From: JABWCQ01 sp964530625
GTDB taxonomy: Bacteria; Electryoneota; RPQS01
Direction: 5' to 3'
Length of the DNA: 64,000 nt
NCBI GenBank assembly: GCA_964530625.1
Contig: CAZHAK010000013.1
Span: 1-64,000, forward strand
This document shows positions 36,154 to 45,291 of this stretch, one piece after another. Every line of letters begins with the position of its first letter. Positions within the stretch are counted from its first letter, which is position 1. The notes under the pieces are model-generated. The model ran no database searches. It saw nothing but the letters and a program-made list of their open reading frames with translations, and was not told the DNA's origin. The translations under genes and the position numbers were made by a program.

Positions 36154-37668
36154 ATGACAGACCATTCTTCCGAACAACACGCTGACCTTTCCGATCTCTT
36201 AAGACTACGCCGCGAAAAGTTGGACACGCTGCGCAGTCACGGCGTCAATCCCTATCCGTATTCATTTCAGAAGACGATTCACATTCCTGAGTTGATTGAA
36301 AAATTCGAGAGTGTGCAGGAGTCCGAAGATCATACGGGCCATGAGTTCGCGATTGCGGGCCGCATTGTTTCCGTGCGCATCATGGGCAAGGCGGCCTTTT
36401 GTCATGTGCGCGACGAGTTCGGACAGATGCAGGTCTATGTGCAGCGCGACAAGATCGGCGAAGAGCAGTTTGATCTCTTTAAGCAATACGATATATCCGA
36501 TTGGATCGGCGTGCGCGGCACGGCGTTTCTGACTAAGACGGGCGAGAAGTCTTTGCGCGCGAGTGAAGTCGTGATGCTTGCCAAAAGCGTCAGGCCGTTG
36601 CCCGTCGTGAAACAGCAAGGCGAAGAAATCTTTGACGCGTTCTCGGATAAGGAGTCGCGCTATCGCCAACGGTATATAGACTTGGCCGTCAACCCTGAGA
36701 ATCGTGAGATTTTCCGCACACGCGCGAAGATCATTACAGCCGTGCGCGAGTTTTTGGATGCGCGGGGATATCTGGAAGTCGAAACTCCCGTGCTGCAGCC
36801 GCTCTATGGCGGAGCTTTAGCGCGACCCTTTGTCACGCACTACAACGCGCTCGACCGCACGTTCTATTTGCGTATCGCCGATGAGCTTTATCTGAAGCGG
36901 TTGCTCGTGGGCGGGTTTGAGAAAGTCTACGAGATTTGCAAGGATTTTCGCAACGAAGGCATGGATAGATTTCATAATCCGGAATTTACGATGTTGGAAT
37001 TTTACCAGGCCTTCGCGGACTTTGAAATGATTATGAATCTCGCAGAAGAGATGTTCCGTTATGTCGCGAAGCGCGCGCTCGGAACTACCGAAGTAACCTA
37101 TCAGGGCAAGACTGTGGATTTCGGCAAGCCTTTTCGCCGCGTGCGCTTTTTTGAGTTGTTGAAAGAGGCAACCGGCAAAGATCTGCTCGGAATGTCCGCA
37201 AAGGATTTAGGTGAATTGGCGAAGTCGCACGATGTTGAAATCACGCGCGAGATGGGCGAAGGAAAGATTTTGGACGAGATGATGAAGACGCTTGTGAGAG
37301 CCAATTTGATCGAGCCGACGTTCATATATGACTATCCGCTTTCGCTCTCGCCGCTAGCCAAGAAGCATCGGGAGGATCCCAGACTGGTGGAGCGCTTTCA
37401 GCCGTTCGCGTTGGGGTTTGAACTGGGCAATGCATTCTCGGAGTTAAATGATCCCATAGATCAGCGCGAACGATTTGAAGCGCAGCGCGCGCTGAAGGAT
37501 GCGGGAGACGAAGAGACGCAACCGATTGACGAAGATTTTCTCGCTGCGCTGGAGTACGGCATGCCCCCGACAGGCGGCATGGGAATCGGGATTGACCGAT
37601 TGACAATGCTGCTCACGGATCAGGAGAGTATTCGCGAGGTGATTTTGTTTCCACAGTTGAGAAGTTAG
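36154..37668 (+). CDS. lysS: Lysyl-tRNA synthetase, class II
   Basis: LysS charges tRNA-Lys. The 504-aa protein has the N-terminal OB-fold anticodon-binding domain (about 55-165) and a class II core. Motif 2 contains FRNEGMDRFHNPEFTM and motif 3 contains GMGIGIDRLTMLLTDQ. The GGALARPFVTHYNALD segment and YLKRLLVGGFE are also typical. Length is normal. The region following its stop holds a LolC/E-type permease with almost no spacing. Confidence 0.96.
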   Translation: MTDHSSEQHADLSDLLRLRREKLDTLRSHGVNPYPYSFQKTIHIPELIEKFESVQESEDHTGHEFAIAGRIVSVRIMGKAAFCHVRDEFGQMQVYVQRDKIGEEQFDLFKQYDISDWIGVRGTAFLTKTGEKSLRASEVVMLAKSVRPLPVVKQQGEEIFDAFSDKESRYRQRYIDLAVNPENREIFRTRAKIITAVREFLDARGYLEVETPVLQPLYGGALARPFVTHYNALDRTFYLRIADELYLKRLLVGGFEKVYEICKDFRNEGMDRFHNPEFTMLEFYQAFADFEMIMNLAEEMFRYVAKRALGTTEVTYQGKTVDFGKPFRRVRFFELLKEATGKDLLGMSAKDLGELAKSHDVEITREMGEGKILDEMMKTLVRANLIEPTFIYDYPLSLSPLAKKHREDPRLVERFQPFALGFELGNAFSELNDPIDQRERFEAQRALKDAGDEETQPIDEDFLAALEYGMPPTGGMGIGIDRLTMLLTDQESIREVILFPQLRS

Positions 37669-37672
37669 CGCT

Positions 37673-38890
37673 CTGTCCACTCCATTTTTTATTGCCACGC
37701 GGTACTTAAAAGCCCGCTCGCACGGCGGGTTTATCTCGCTGATTACCTATTTGTCTGTGGGTGGGGTGACGATTGGCACGGCGGCATTGATTATTGTGCT
37801 GTCGGTGATGAACGGATTTGAGACAGAGGTGCGCGCGCGGATTTTGGGTGCGGACGCGCATTTGCGGTTGGAGACATTTGACAAAGACGGTTTGCCCGCT
37901 TGGCAGGAGGCGCAAGAGATCGTGCGCGAGGTGCCGGACGTGACAGGTGTTTCGCCGTTTATTTTTGAAAAGGGAATGGTGCGCGCGGGACAGCGGGCCG
38001 AAGCGGCGGCGTTTCGCGGCATGGACGAAAACAGTTTGGCTGAAGTGTCCGATTTACCGCAGCATATCCGCACGGGTGAATTGCAATTGAAGCGCGACGG
38101 TTTGCCGGGAATCGTGTTAGGCAGATTTTTGGCTGAGCGGCTTGACGTGATTCCGGGTGACACGGTGGTGGTGTTTTCACCAGCGGGTGTCACGGGACCG
38201 CTTTCGACGCCGAAAGTCAAGCAGTTTTTGTTGACGGGAACCTTTCAGACGGGACTCTTCGAGTTCGACGACGTGCTGGCTTATCTTGACCTTGAAACGG
38301 CGCAGAAGATTTTTTTGCGCAAGGACAAAGTGGATGGCCTCGAAATCAAGATTCGTGATTTATTCGCGGCGGATGCCGTACGGGAAGACATCGAGTCGAG
38401 ATTCAGCGCGGATTTCTACGTGCGGACGTGGTACGAATTGCGCTCGACTCTGTTCTCCTGGATGAAGATTGAAAAGTGGATGTGGACGACGATACTTTCG
38501 ATTATTATTATCGTGGCGGCATTCAATATCTTGTCAACGCTGATCATGGTGTCTATGGAAAAACGGCGGGACATCGGCATCTTGAAGGCCATGGGCGCGC
38601 GTGACAGGGATATTGCGGCGGTGTTTTCGTTGCAAGGGTTAATCATCGGCGTGAGCGGCGCGGTGGCGGGAACGATACTCGGCTTCCTTGTGTGTTTCGG
38701 CCAGCTTCATTACAAATGGATTGCGTTGCCGTCGGATATTTACTTTTTGGACGCGCTGCCTGTCAAGATGATGCCGATGGATTTTGCGCTGGTGATTGTC
38801 ATCGCGATACTCTTGGCCTATCTTGGATCGTTGTATCCTGCGCGGAAGGCCTCGCAACTCTCGCCTGTGGAGGCGATTCGTGAAGGGTGA
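37673..38890 (+). CDS. LolC/LolE-like ABC transporter permease
   Basis: LolC/E permeases with ATPase LolD extract lipoproteins from the inner membrane. The protein has four membrane segments: one near the N-terminus, then three near the C-terminus. The family core is GTAALIIVLSVMNGFE, with KRRDIGILKAMGA later and SPVEAIREG at the end. Homology begins upstream of every ATG, GTG or TTG. The frame is open from the stop at 37658-37660, and the best N-terminus is CTG at 37673, giving (M)STPFFIATRYLKARSHGGF. From the TTG at 37751 the protein would lose this conserved N-terminus. lolD is not in the window. Confidence 0.82.
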   Translation: MSTPFFIATRYLKARSHGGFISLITYLSVGGVTIGTAALIIVLSVMNGFETEVRARILGADAHLRLETFDKDGLPAWQEAQEIVREVPDVTGVSPFIFEKGMVRAGQRAEAAAFRGMDENSLAEVSDLPQHIRTGELQLKRDGLPGIVLGRFLAERLDVIPGDTVVVFSPAGVTGPLSTPKVKQFLLTGTFQTGLFEFDDVLAYLDLETAQKIFLRKDKVDGLEIKIRDLFAADAVREDIESRFSADFYVRTWYELRSTLFSWMKIEKWMWTTILSIIIIVAAFNILSTLIMVSMEKRRDIGILKAMGARDRDIAAVFSLQGLIIGVSGAVAGTILGFLVCFGQLHYKWIALPSDIYFLDALPVKMMPMDFALVIVIAILLAYLGSLYPARKASQLSPVEAIREG

Positions 38891-40349
38891 GACTGCGCAG
38901 AGTGTTCCACCATATGTAATCTTTGTGCTGACGGCGGCAGCGTTTTGTGTGCGCGTGCCGTTCTTGGGTTACAGTTTTTACGGGGATGAAGGCTTTTCAC
39001 TGCTGCGCGATAGTTCGCAGCTCTTGACAAATACTGAAGATCGTTTTCGCCCTCTGTTCTTTTCACTACTTTATCTTTGGCGGGGAATCGGCTTCGCGGG
39101 CGAATTGGGCTTGCGCATGTTGCCGTTGTTGTTTGGCGTCATTCAAGTTCCACTGGCTTTTCTGGTCGGGCGAAAGCTGCGTGACGAGCAATTGGGGCTG
39201 ATGCTGGCCGTGCTGGTAGCGGCATCACCAATGTTAATCGAGTTTTCGCAAGAGCTGCGAATGTACTCGATGGTCGCGGCGATTGCGTTGTCGCAAGCGT
39301 ATGTGCTGCTGCTATTGATCGAGAAATTCTCATGGTGGCGCTGGGCCTGCTTTGTGTTAATCGCGCTGGCAGGAGTTTACACTCATCTGCTCTATTGGCT
39401 TTTCTTGATGGGTGTCACCGTGACGTTTTTGCGCGAGCGCAGGCAGTTGCCGCTCTGGAAGGGCTGGAGCGCGTTGGCGGCCACGGTGTTACTGTACTTG
39501 CCGAATCTACCGAATCTCCTAAGATTTCAAGAGGCGCGCGGTGATGAATATCACATTCACTTTGCGAGTGCGATTCCGAAAATTCTGGCATCATTCACGG
39601 TGGGGTTCAACTATTTTAGGTTGGGTGAGCAAGAGGCCGGGCGCGCAGTGGGGACGCAGGATCTCTGGATGAACCTGCCGCTTGCATTGCTGGTGTCAGT
39701 CGGCGGTGTAGTGATTCTGTGGAAGACGCTGTGGCTCCACGGTCGCGCGGATGAGCGGCGCGTCGTATGGTTCGGGCACGAACTGTTCACGATTCCAGTT
39801 TTAATTGCGACAATTGCCAGCGCAGTGTCGGGAAAATATTTTTTGCAGCCGAAGTACTTGATTTTTTCGACGCCGTTTGCCTTACTGTTTATCGCGGCGG
39901 CGTTTGACGATATTCGAAATTCACAGGGCCGGCGCATCATGGCCGCGCTCGGTGCAATTATTGTGGCGATCGCTCTCATGCACTATTGGCAGCCCGAGTC
40001 CTATGGCAGAAAAGAAAATTGGCGCACAGCGGCGGAAGTGTTGGATACAGCAATTGGAGATTCCAACGCACTGGTGCTTTTACCCGGACACTATCGGCTC
40101 TTAAGTTATTATGCTCCGGGAATCGAGCAACGGTGGGAGCAAATTGACGTACAGCAGGACAGCGCCGCCGCCGCGCGCAGATTGTCTGAATTAGCGACCA
40201 CTAAACGCGACATCTATTACCTCCGTCATGACGTCGTGCAGAATCTCCGCGACTCAGAAGACTGGCTCGTTTCGATGTTAAACAGAACGGGCAAACCGTT
40301 GTCCGTGACCACTCTCAATCCACGATTCAAACTTTACCGTTGGGGATAA
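38880..40349 (+). CDS. Membrane glycosyltransferase (ArnT/PMT-like, GT-C fold)
   Basis: The 489-aa protein has about ten hydrophobic segments. The first lumenal loop contains YGDEGFSLLRDS, corresponding to the Asp/Glu motif of GT-C enzymes that use polyprenyl-phosphate sugars (ArnT/PMT families). An ELRMYSM motif follows TM3-4, and a soluble C-terminal domain ends the protein. The acceptor is unknown; lipid or protein glycosylation is likely. The GTG start at 38880 has GGAGG six bases upstream and overlaps the permease stop by 11 bases. Confidence 0.8.
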   Translation: MKGETAQSVPPYVIFVLTAAAFCVRVPFLGYSFYGDEGFSLLRDSSQLLTNTEDRFRPLFFSLLYLWRGIGFAGELGLRMLPLLFGVIQVPLAFLVGRKLRDEQLGLMLAVLVAASPMLIEFSQELRMYSMVAAIALSQAYVLLLLIEKFSWWRWACFVLIALAGVYTHLLYWLFLMGVTVTFLRERRQLPLWKGWSALAATVLLYLPNLPNLLRFQEARGDEYHIHFASAIPKILASFTVGFNYFRLGEQEAGRAVGTQDLWMNLPLALLVSVGGVVILWKTLWLHGRADERRVVWFGHELFTIPVLIATIASAVSGKYFLQPKYLIFSTPFALLFIAAAFDDIRNSQGRRIMAALGAIIVAIALMHYWQPESYGRKENWRTAAEVLDTAIGDSNALVLLPGHYRLLSYYAPGIEQRWEQIDVQQDSAAAARRLSELATTKRDIYYLRHDVVQNLRDSEDWLVSMLNRTGKPLSVTTLNPRFKLYRWG

Positions 40350-40350
40350 G

Positions 40351-40818
40351 ATGCTCCTTTCGCGCCCAACCACATACGCCATTCGCGCGTTGTTATATGT
40401 TGCCAAACAAGACTCGGATGCGGCAATTCTTGCGCCGACAATTGCCAAGGCAGAAAATCTGCCCGCGCCGTTTCTCGCCAAGCTGTTGCGCACTCTTGCG
40501 GAGGCTAAGATTTTGACGTCGAGCCGCGGACCCGGCGGAGGCTATCGTATGGCGAAACCTGCCGACAAAATATCGTTGCAGGATGTCTCCGCATTATTTG
40601 ACGGTCTGGCTTTCGCCAATGAGTGTTTGTTGGGCTATGGTCGCTGTTTAGATTCAACGCCGTGTCCAGTCCACAAAGTGTGGGGCCCGCGCAAGGAAAA
40701 TATGCAGGAGTTTCTTGAGAACACAACCATTGCTGTCCTGCTTGAGCTTGATTCAAAGCGAATAGCGCCATTGATCGACGAACCGCGCAGAGGGCGGCGA
40801 CGTAAGAACCCGATTTGA
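40351..40818 (+). CDS. Rrf2-family transcriptional regulator
   Basis: The 155-aa protein has a winged helix-turn-helix (TYAIRALLYVAKQ ... PAPFLAKLLRTLAEAKILTS) with the wing SSRGPGGGYRMAKP. Three cysteines at 92, 99 and 105 match the spacing by which IscR and NsrR ligate an Fe-S cluster. It probably senses nitric oxide or redox state. It directly precedes a nirK-like gene, from which it is separated by a 313-base regulatory gap, so NsrR-type control of nitrite reduction is a reasonable inference. It starts one base after the glycosyltransferase stop. Confidence 0.9.
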   Translation: MLLSRPTTYAIRALLYVAKQDSDAAILAPTIAKAENLPAPFLAKLLRTLAEAKILTSSRGPGGGYRMAKPADKISLQDVSALFDGLAFANECLLGYGRCLDSTPCPVHKVWGPRKENMQEFLENTTIAVLLELDSKRIAPLIDEPRRGRRRKNPI

Positions 40819-40919
40819 GAGGCATTGGATACCGCCGGAATTATTTCTCATTCTGCATAATAATCAACTAAAGAGCGCAATTTTAGTAGTTTAGGGTTCG
40901 TTCAGTCATTTCTTGAGAC

Positions 40920-40969
40920 TTGACTTTGACGTGGAATTCTGTATTTTGAATTAAAGGACATACAAGTCC
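40920..40969 (+). promoter_or_regulatory. nirK promoter with possible Rrf2 operator
   Basis: TTGACT (40920-40925), a 16-base spacer and TATTTT (40942-40947) predict a start near 40954. An inverted repeat GGAC-N6-GTCC (40956-40969) overlaps that start. This leaves a leader of about 175 bases before the ATG at 41132. The rest of the 40819-41131 gap has no ORF. Confidence 0.5.
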
Positions 40970-41131
40970 AATATTTCCGTTCCATGAGTATTAACCCGAT
41001 TTATGGGCACTTTTGGCACTGAAAGCATCGAACCATCATGGAATTGAACAACGCACACGAGATTACTGCGGTTTTCTTAGCGTTTTTTAGATATAAATAT
41101 CCAATTTTCATCTTTACCTGAGGAAGGACTC

Positions 41132-42217
41132 ATGGTACGCAAGAAGAATCACAAAGCGTCCGCTGCACTCACGACGATCGCAATCAGCCTTGGAATAGTT
41201 GTTTGGCTGCTTTTGGGTTGCAGAGCCGACGCAAATTCGCCAAAGGGAAGTTACGAGAATCAAGTCTACGGCTCTCCTCCGTCAGTGCTTTCGATGACTC
41301 CGCCTACGACAAAAGCCACGGTTGAAGGACCGGCGATAAGCTCGGCACCGCATGTCAAGCCATTGGTCAAAGCAAAGGAACATAACGTACGTATTGACTG
41401 TCTGCACAATCTAATCGAAGTTGAAGACGGTGTATCTTTTGCCGCATGGACGTTTGGAGGCACGATTCCGGGTCCGGTGCTGCGCATAAAGCAGGGTGAT
41501 CTGGTTCACTTCACCATGACAAATCGTTCCGACAAGACGATGGCAGTTTCGCCCCCCTCCCCGCACTCCATCGACTTTCATGCCGCGATGGTCAATCCGC
41601 ACGACAAGTACCAGGAAGTAATCCCGGGCGCCACAATACAGTTCGATTTTACCGCGAACTACCCTGGGGTATTCATGTACCATTGCGGTTCACCCGCGAT
41701 CCTGCAGCACATGATTTATGGCATGGTTGGCATGACCATCGTGGAGCCGAAAGACGGTTATCCGACGGAAGTGGATAAGGAATTCGCAATCGTGCAAAAC
41801 GAGTATTACCTTACGAAGCTTGAAGACGGCACATATGTCACCGACATGGTTGCGGCAGTGGATAAGAACGCGACCTACGTGACGTTTAACGGGAAACCCG
41901 CTCAGTATGTGGCCAACCCGCTCAAAGCACGCGCCGGGGACCGGATTCGCATGTTCATTTGTAACGTTGGACCATGCGGTACGTCAAGTTTCCACGTGGT
42001 CGGGACCTTGTTCGACCGTGTTTGGCTGGACGGAAATCCCCAGAATGAGTTGCGGGGTATGCAGACGGTATTGCTCGGCTCATCAAGCGGAGCGATTGTA
42101 GAATTCGTCCTGCCTGAAGCGGGAACGTATCCGTTTGTTGATCATGAATTCGCAGATGTAGAGAAAGGCGCCGTCGGCCTCTTGGTCGCAGAAGGTGGAG
42201 ACGTCGCGTCGCGATAA
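41132..42217 (+). CDS. nirK: Copper nitrite reductase-like lipoprotein (NirK family)
   Basis: The 361-aa protein has two cupredoxin domains after a lipobox (WLLLGC, Cys about 30). Type 1 and type 2 copper ligands can be placed by analogy with NirK. HSIDFHAAM supplies His, the catalytic Asp and a second His. FMYHCGSPAILQHMIYGMVG supplies His-Cys, His and Met. Domain 2 has SFHVVGT (catalytic His position) and FVDHEFADVEKGAVG (the third type 2 His). NirK reduces nitrite to nitric oxide in denitrification. A lipid-anchored form would sit at the periplasmic membrane face. Confidence 0.88.
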   Translation: MVRKKNHKASAALTTIAISLGIVVWLLLGCRADANSPKGSYENQVYGSPPSVLSMTPPTTKATVEGPAISSAPHVKPLVKAKEHNVRIDCLHNLIEVEDGVSFAAWTFGGTIPGPVLRIKQGDLVHFTMTNRSDKTMAVSPPSPHSIDFHAAMVNPHDKYQEVIPGATIQFDFTANYPGVFMYHCGSPAILQHMIYGMVGMTIVEPKDGYPTEVDKEFAIVQNEYYLTKLEDGTYVTDMVAAVDKNATYVTFNGKPAQYVANPLKARAGDRIRMFICNVGPCGTSSFHVVGTLFDRVWLDGNPQNELRGMQTVLLGSSSGAIVEFVLPEAGTYPFVDHEFADVEKGAVGLLVAEGGDVASR

Positions 42218-42236
42218 TGCCAGGAAAGAGAACGTG

Positions 42237-42776
42237 ATGAAGAAGTCAATTGTAATCGCATGTCTTTTGTTGACAGCAAGTCTGGCTATAGCCGCCGCAC
42301 CGTTGTCGCGTATGTCAGAGTTTGTGCCCGGCAGCCGAGGCACGGTTTTGCTGTTCGTATCAAGTATGTGTCCGTGCACTGATCAGCATAAGCATGAAGT
42401 CCGGCGGCTCGATGCAAAGACTCGCTCCCGCGGGATTAACTACTACTGTATCTTCTCCAATATATCGGAGAATGATGGCCGAATTGGTCAATTCTTCAAG
42501 AATGTTGCTTGGGACATGCCTTATGTGCTCGACACCGAGGGAACACTTGCGAAAAAATACGGCGCGACACACACTCCGCATGCCGTACTTCTGGACGCGG
42601 CCGTTAAACCCATTTATCGCGGCCCAATCGACGACTCCAGCAAGAACTTAGGGCGCATCGAACACGCCTACTTGCGGGATCATGTGAATCTTCTGCTTGA
42701 GGCCGGCACATTCCCGTTCGAGGAAGTTCCTGCTTTAGGGTGCTGGTTAGTGACGAAGTCCGATATTAACCAGTGA
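42237..42776 (+). CDS. Exported thioredoxin-fold redoxin with CPC motif
   Basis: The 179-aa protein has a signal peptide (about 1-20). Its peroxiredoxin/AhpC-TSA-like fold has a Cys-Pro-Cys motif (SSMCPCTDQHKHEVR), a HTPHAVLLD cis-Pro region and a further Cys near the C-terminus (ALGCWL). Related redoxins often act in copper or cytochrome metalloprotein maturation or peroxide defence. It starts 19 bases after nirK with AGGAAAG upstream, so it is probably in the nirK operon and may help mature or protect that enzyme. The role is inference. Confidence 0.78.
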   Translation: MKKSIVIACLLLTASLAIAAAPLSRMSEFVPGSRGTVLLFVSSMCPCTDQHKHEVRRLDAKTRSRGINYYCIFSNISENDGRIGQFFKNVAWDMPYVLDTEGTLAKKYGATHTPHAVLLDAAVKPIYRGPIDDSSKNLGRIEHAYLRDHVNLLLEAGTFPFEEVPALGCWLVTKSDINQ

Positions 42777-42799
42777 ATCACGCCTAACGATACGTTGAA

Positions 42800-42838
42800 A
42801 AAAGCGGGCCACTCGAAAGAGCGGCCCGCTTTCTTTAG
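42800..42838. terminator. Bidirectional terminator between nirK operon and SLBB gene
   Basis: A 14-bp stem with one mismatch and a GAAA tetraloop (42801-42814 against 42819-42832) separates two convergent transcription units. On the plus strand TTTCTTTAG follows, and on the minus strand TTTTTTC follows. Confidence 0.92.
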
Positions 42839-42853
42839 TTACCTTGTTAAGTT

Positions 42854-43381
42854 CTATCTTGCGATAAAGAAGTAGTAATAGACGTTTGCGACGATCGCCA
42901 TTTGCCCCACAACCTGCGCGATATCCGCAAAGAGTTGCCAGCCGGATCCATGCACGACGATTGTGTCTTCGGGTTTCAGAAAGGGAATCAATCGCTTGTC
43001 ACCTGTTTTAATAAACCGGCGTACGTTAACTCGCAGCACGTCCTGCTGGCCCTGCTCATCTTCCCGAACAACTTTGACATCAGAGAGCCTCGAGCGCGCG
43101 CTGGGGCCACCCGCCAGTGACATCAGCGAGACCAGATCGGTTTCAGCGGGCACATAATATTGCCCGGGTCTTTGCACTCTGCCCCAGATGTTGACGCGAA
43201 TAAGCAGCTCGTTGGCTTCATTCAGATAGAACTTGCTGCCTTCGCCGACGCGCTTCACTTGCGGGATTTTGTAGGATGCGGGCCCAACATTCAAGTCAGA
43301 TTGTGCCAGCACGGCCTGCGAAGTGAACGACAAGAGCAAGAGTGCGGTCAAGAAAGTTGAGATAAATCGCGTGAGCCTCAT
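42854..43381 (-). CDS. SLBB-domain exported protein
   Basis: The 175-aa protein has a signal peptide (about 1-26), one SLBB/Wza-like domain (about 55-115; VNIWGRVQRPGQYYVP ... LMSLAGGP) and a short extra beta region. SLBB domains occur in polysaccharide export channels and bind sugars or extracellular ligands. A C-terminal hydrophobic stretch (QVVGQMAIVANVYYYFF) could be a membrane anchor. GGAGG lies four bases upstream of the ATG at 43381. It is the last gene of the porU operon. Confidence 0.82.
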   Translation of the reverse strand: MRLTRFISTFLTALLLLSFTSQAVLAQSDLNVGPASYKIPQVKRVGEGSKFYLNEANELLIRVNIWGRVQRPGQYYVPAETDLVSLMSLAGGPSARSRLSDVKVVREDEQGQQDVLRVNVRRFIKTGDKRLIPFLKPEDTIVVHGSGWQLFADIAQVVGQMAIVANVYYYFFIAR

Positions 43382-43397
43382 TCGGCCTCCGAATCGG

Positions 43398-44225
43398 TCA
43401 TTGTGAATACTTAAAGTCTCTGTACATGGCAGAGCCTGCCAACGCGACATCATTCGTGTCAGAGGCGAGATAGCTAACTGCGTTCAGCTGCCAAACATAG
43501 GTGCAGTCATGAGTCATGGGACTGAACGCGCCAGCGCTTCCCACGAGAACGGAATTATTTTCGGCGTAAAGTTGGACAGAGTAATCCCAGATTAAGGAAT
43601 CTCTTCCATACCATTGTGAGTAGACTCGGATTTTATAGAAGGACAGATAACTCCCTGTGCTTCCAATCGGATACGTCCACGTCAAACGGACGTTTTCGCC
43701 TGTTCCGACGACATTAAGATTGTAGGGATTGTAGATCATTCTAAAATAGACGGAGTCACTCCACGCGGAGCGATTGCCCGCAGTGTCTACAGCCTGTACC
43801 TGCCACCAGTAGCCACGGGTCAGCCCTTGATCGTTTGGCGCGAGCAGATTCGCGGGTCCGCCGAATTGATCATTTCCACGATCAATCCAGTACAACACGA
43901 ATTGGTCAACCAAATCTACACCGAGGGATAAATCCACGATGATTGGAGCCTCTGCTGCGGTCGTTTGCTCTGACCACCGCCGCACCCGATAGCTCGATAA
44001 ATCCGTTTCCGGGTTGCGATACCATTCGATGCGAGTCCAGTAGTTTCGGTCGGTCGTGGTCGGTTCGGCCCGGACACCGGCTTGCGGATAGATCGCATCG
44101 TCACTGCGCGGCACCATTTGCGGTACCTGCGGAGGCACGTCGTCCCTGCTCTCCGTGTCCTCTCCGCAGCCGCACAACAAGAGTGTTATCGCAAGACTAA
44201 TGAACAATATTTTGATAAGACTCAC
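43398..44225 (-). CDS. Lipoprotein with fibronectin-III-like domains
   Basis: The 275-aa protein has a lipobox (LLLCGC, Cys about 20) and two Fn3-like beta-sandwich segments (about 60-165 and 170-265). These have WYRNPETDLSSYRVRRWS, WWQVQAVDTAGNRS and VRLTWTYP patterns. The start is GTG at 44225 with GAGG five bases upstream. It lies between porV and the SLBB gene with short spacing, so it may be an accessory of the PorU-PorV complex. That link rests on position only. Confidence 0.72.
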   Translation of the reverse strand: MSLIKILFISLAITLLLCGCGEDTESRDDVPPQVPQMVPRSDDAIYPQAGVRAEPTTTDRNYWTRIEWYRNPETDLSSYRVRRWSEQTTAAEAPIIVDLSLGVDLVDQFVLYWIDRGNDQFGGPANLLAPNDQGLTRGYWWQVQAVDTAGNRSAWSDSVYFRMIYNPYNLNVVGTGENVRLTWTYPIGSTGSYLSFYKIRVYSQWYGRDSLIWDYSVQLYAENNSVLVGSAGAFSPMTHDCTYVWQLNAVSYLASDTNDVALAGSAMYRDFKYSQ

Positions 44226-44232
44226 GCGTGCC

Positions 44233-45291
44233 TCATTTCAGTTTGATTGAAACGCTAACACGATGCGTCGTTCCCAAATCACGCGCATAATAGGCATAGT
44301 CAGCCGACATTCTCCAGAAGTTCACTCCGGCGCCGGCGGACCATTCGTCATGCCACATACCGCCCCGCAGAGCGATCACATTCTCGAAGTTATATTCGAG
44401 TCCGGCATGTCGTCGGCGCTCGTAGCGTTTCTCCGTTTCATATGCGACCGTCACCCGGCTGTTCCGGCCCGGCATTTTTTGTTCGAGCGAGACGGAGCTG
44501 TAAAAGTTTGCGGGCACAGCGTCTTTGACTCCTTCGCCCCAGTCCAATTCGGTGTGTGTAAAATCTTTGACAACGGCGCCGTAGCTAAGTTTTGCGCGCC
44601 AACCTTCGAGCACGATTTCGTCCAAGGGAAAACGAAACTGTATACCCGCGTCGGCTCCGATGCCCGTTCCGCTCGCTGAACCCAATTTATTGTTCAATAG
44701 TTTTAGATTCAAGCCAACAGGCATTTCGAGCGGAACAGAAAAGTAAGACCATCCGAGGTCGAGCGTGAACTGGTTGTATTTGGCGAACGTGAAGAACAGC
44801 GCGGACTCCGTATCCGAGAAGAAACCGGACGGCGCACCGCCTGTGGCCAGCAAATACTCCTGAACGGAATTAATAAAGATTGTGTCGCCGTCTACGACGA
44901 CAAAGCGCTGTCCAGGTGGGCGGGCGAGAATTGCCGCGACTTGGGTGTCATAGTCGGGATGCTGCTCGATATCGGGCACACCAAGACGCACATAGTTGAC
45001 CGCGAAGACAGAACCGGTCACCGGAAGCGTGATTCCCGTGGAGGAGAAATTGGACAATCCGTCCCAAAGGTCTGCGTACATTCCGGTGGCTTGAATGCCC
45101 GTCACGTAGCCCATTCCCGCAGGATTCCAATAGAAGCTCGACCCGTCATAGGTGTGCGCGGCCATGGCTCCACCCATTGCGATGCCGCGTGCGCCGACGC
45201 CAAGTTCGAGAAACTCACCGGCGTATTTGGCGGCCTGAGCAGGAAAAGAACCGGCTATCAACAACGCGACTATGCAAAGGAGATTTTTCAT
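44233..45291 (-). CDS. porV: PorV-like outer-membrane beta-barrel protein
   Basis: PorV is the outer-membrane shuttle that binds T9SS cargo and hands it to PorU. The 352-aa protein has a signal peptide (about 1-20) and then the family N-terminus FLELGVGARGIAMGGAM, with FYWNPAGM shortly after. The rest is alternating beta-strand sequence typical of the PorV/PorQ group. It overlaps porU by four bases. The pairing with a C25 protease gene is the strongest support for calling it PorV and not the related PorQ or a FadL-like protein. Confidence 0.82.
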   Translation of the reverse strand: MKNLLCIVALLIAGSFPAQAAKYAGEFLELGVGARGIAMGGAMAAHTYDGSSFYWNPAGMGYVTGIQATGMYADLWDGLSNFSSTGITLPVTGSVFAVNYVRLGVPDIEQHPDYDTQVAAILARPPGQRFVVVDGDTIFINSVQEYLLATGGAPSGFFSDTESALFFTFAKYNQFTLDLGWSYFSVPLEMPVGLNLKLLNNKLGSASGTGIGADAGIQFRFPLDEIVLEGWRAKLSYGAVVKDFTHTELDWGEGVKDAVPANFYSSVSLEQKMPGRNSRVTVAYETEKRYERRRHAGLEYNFENVIALRGGMWHDEWSAGAGVNFWRMSADYAYYARDLGTTHRVSVSIKLK

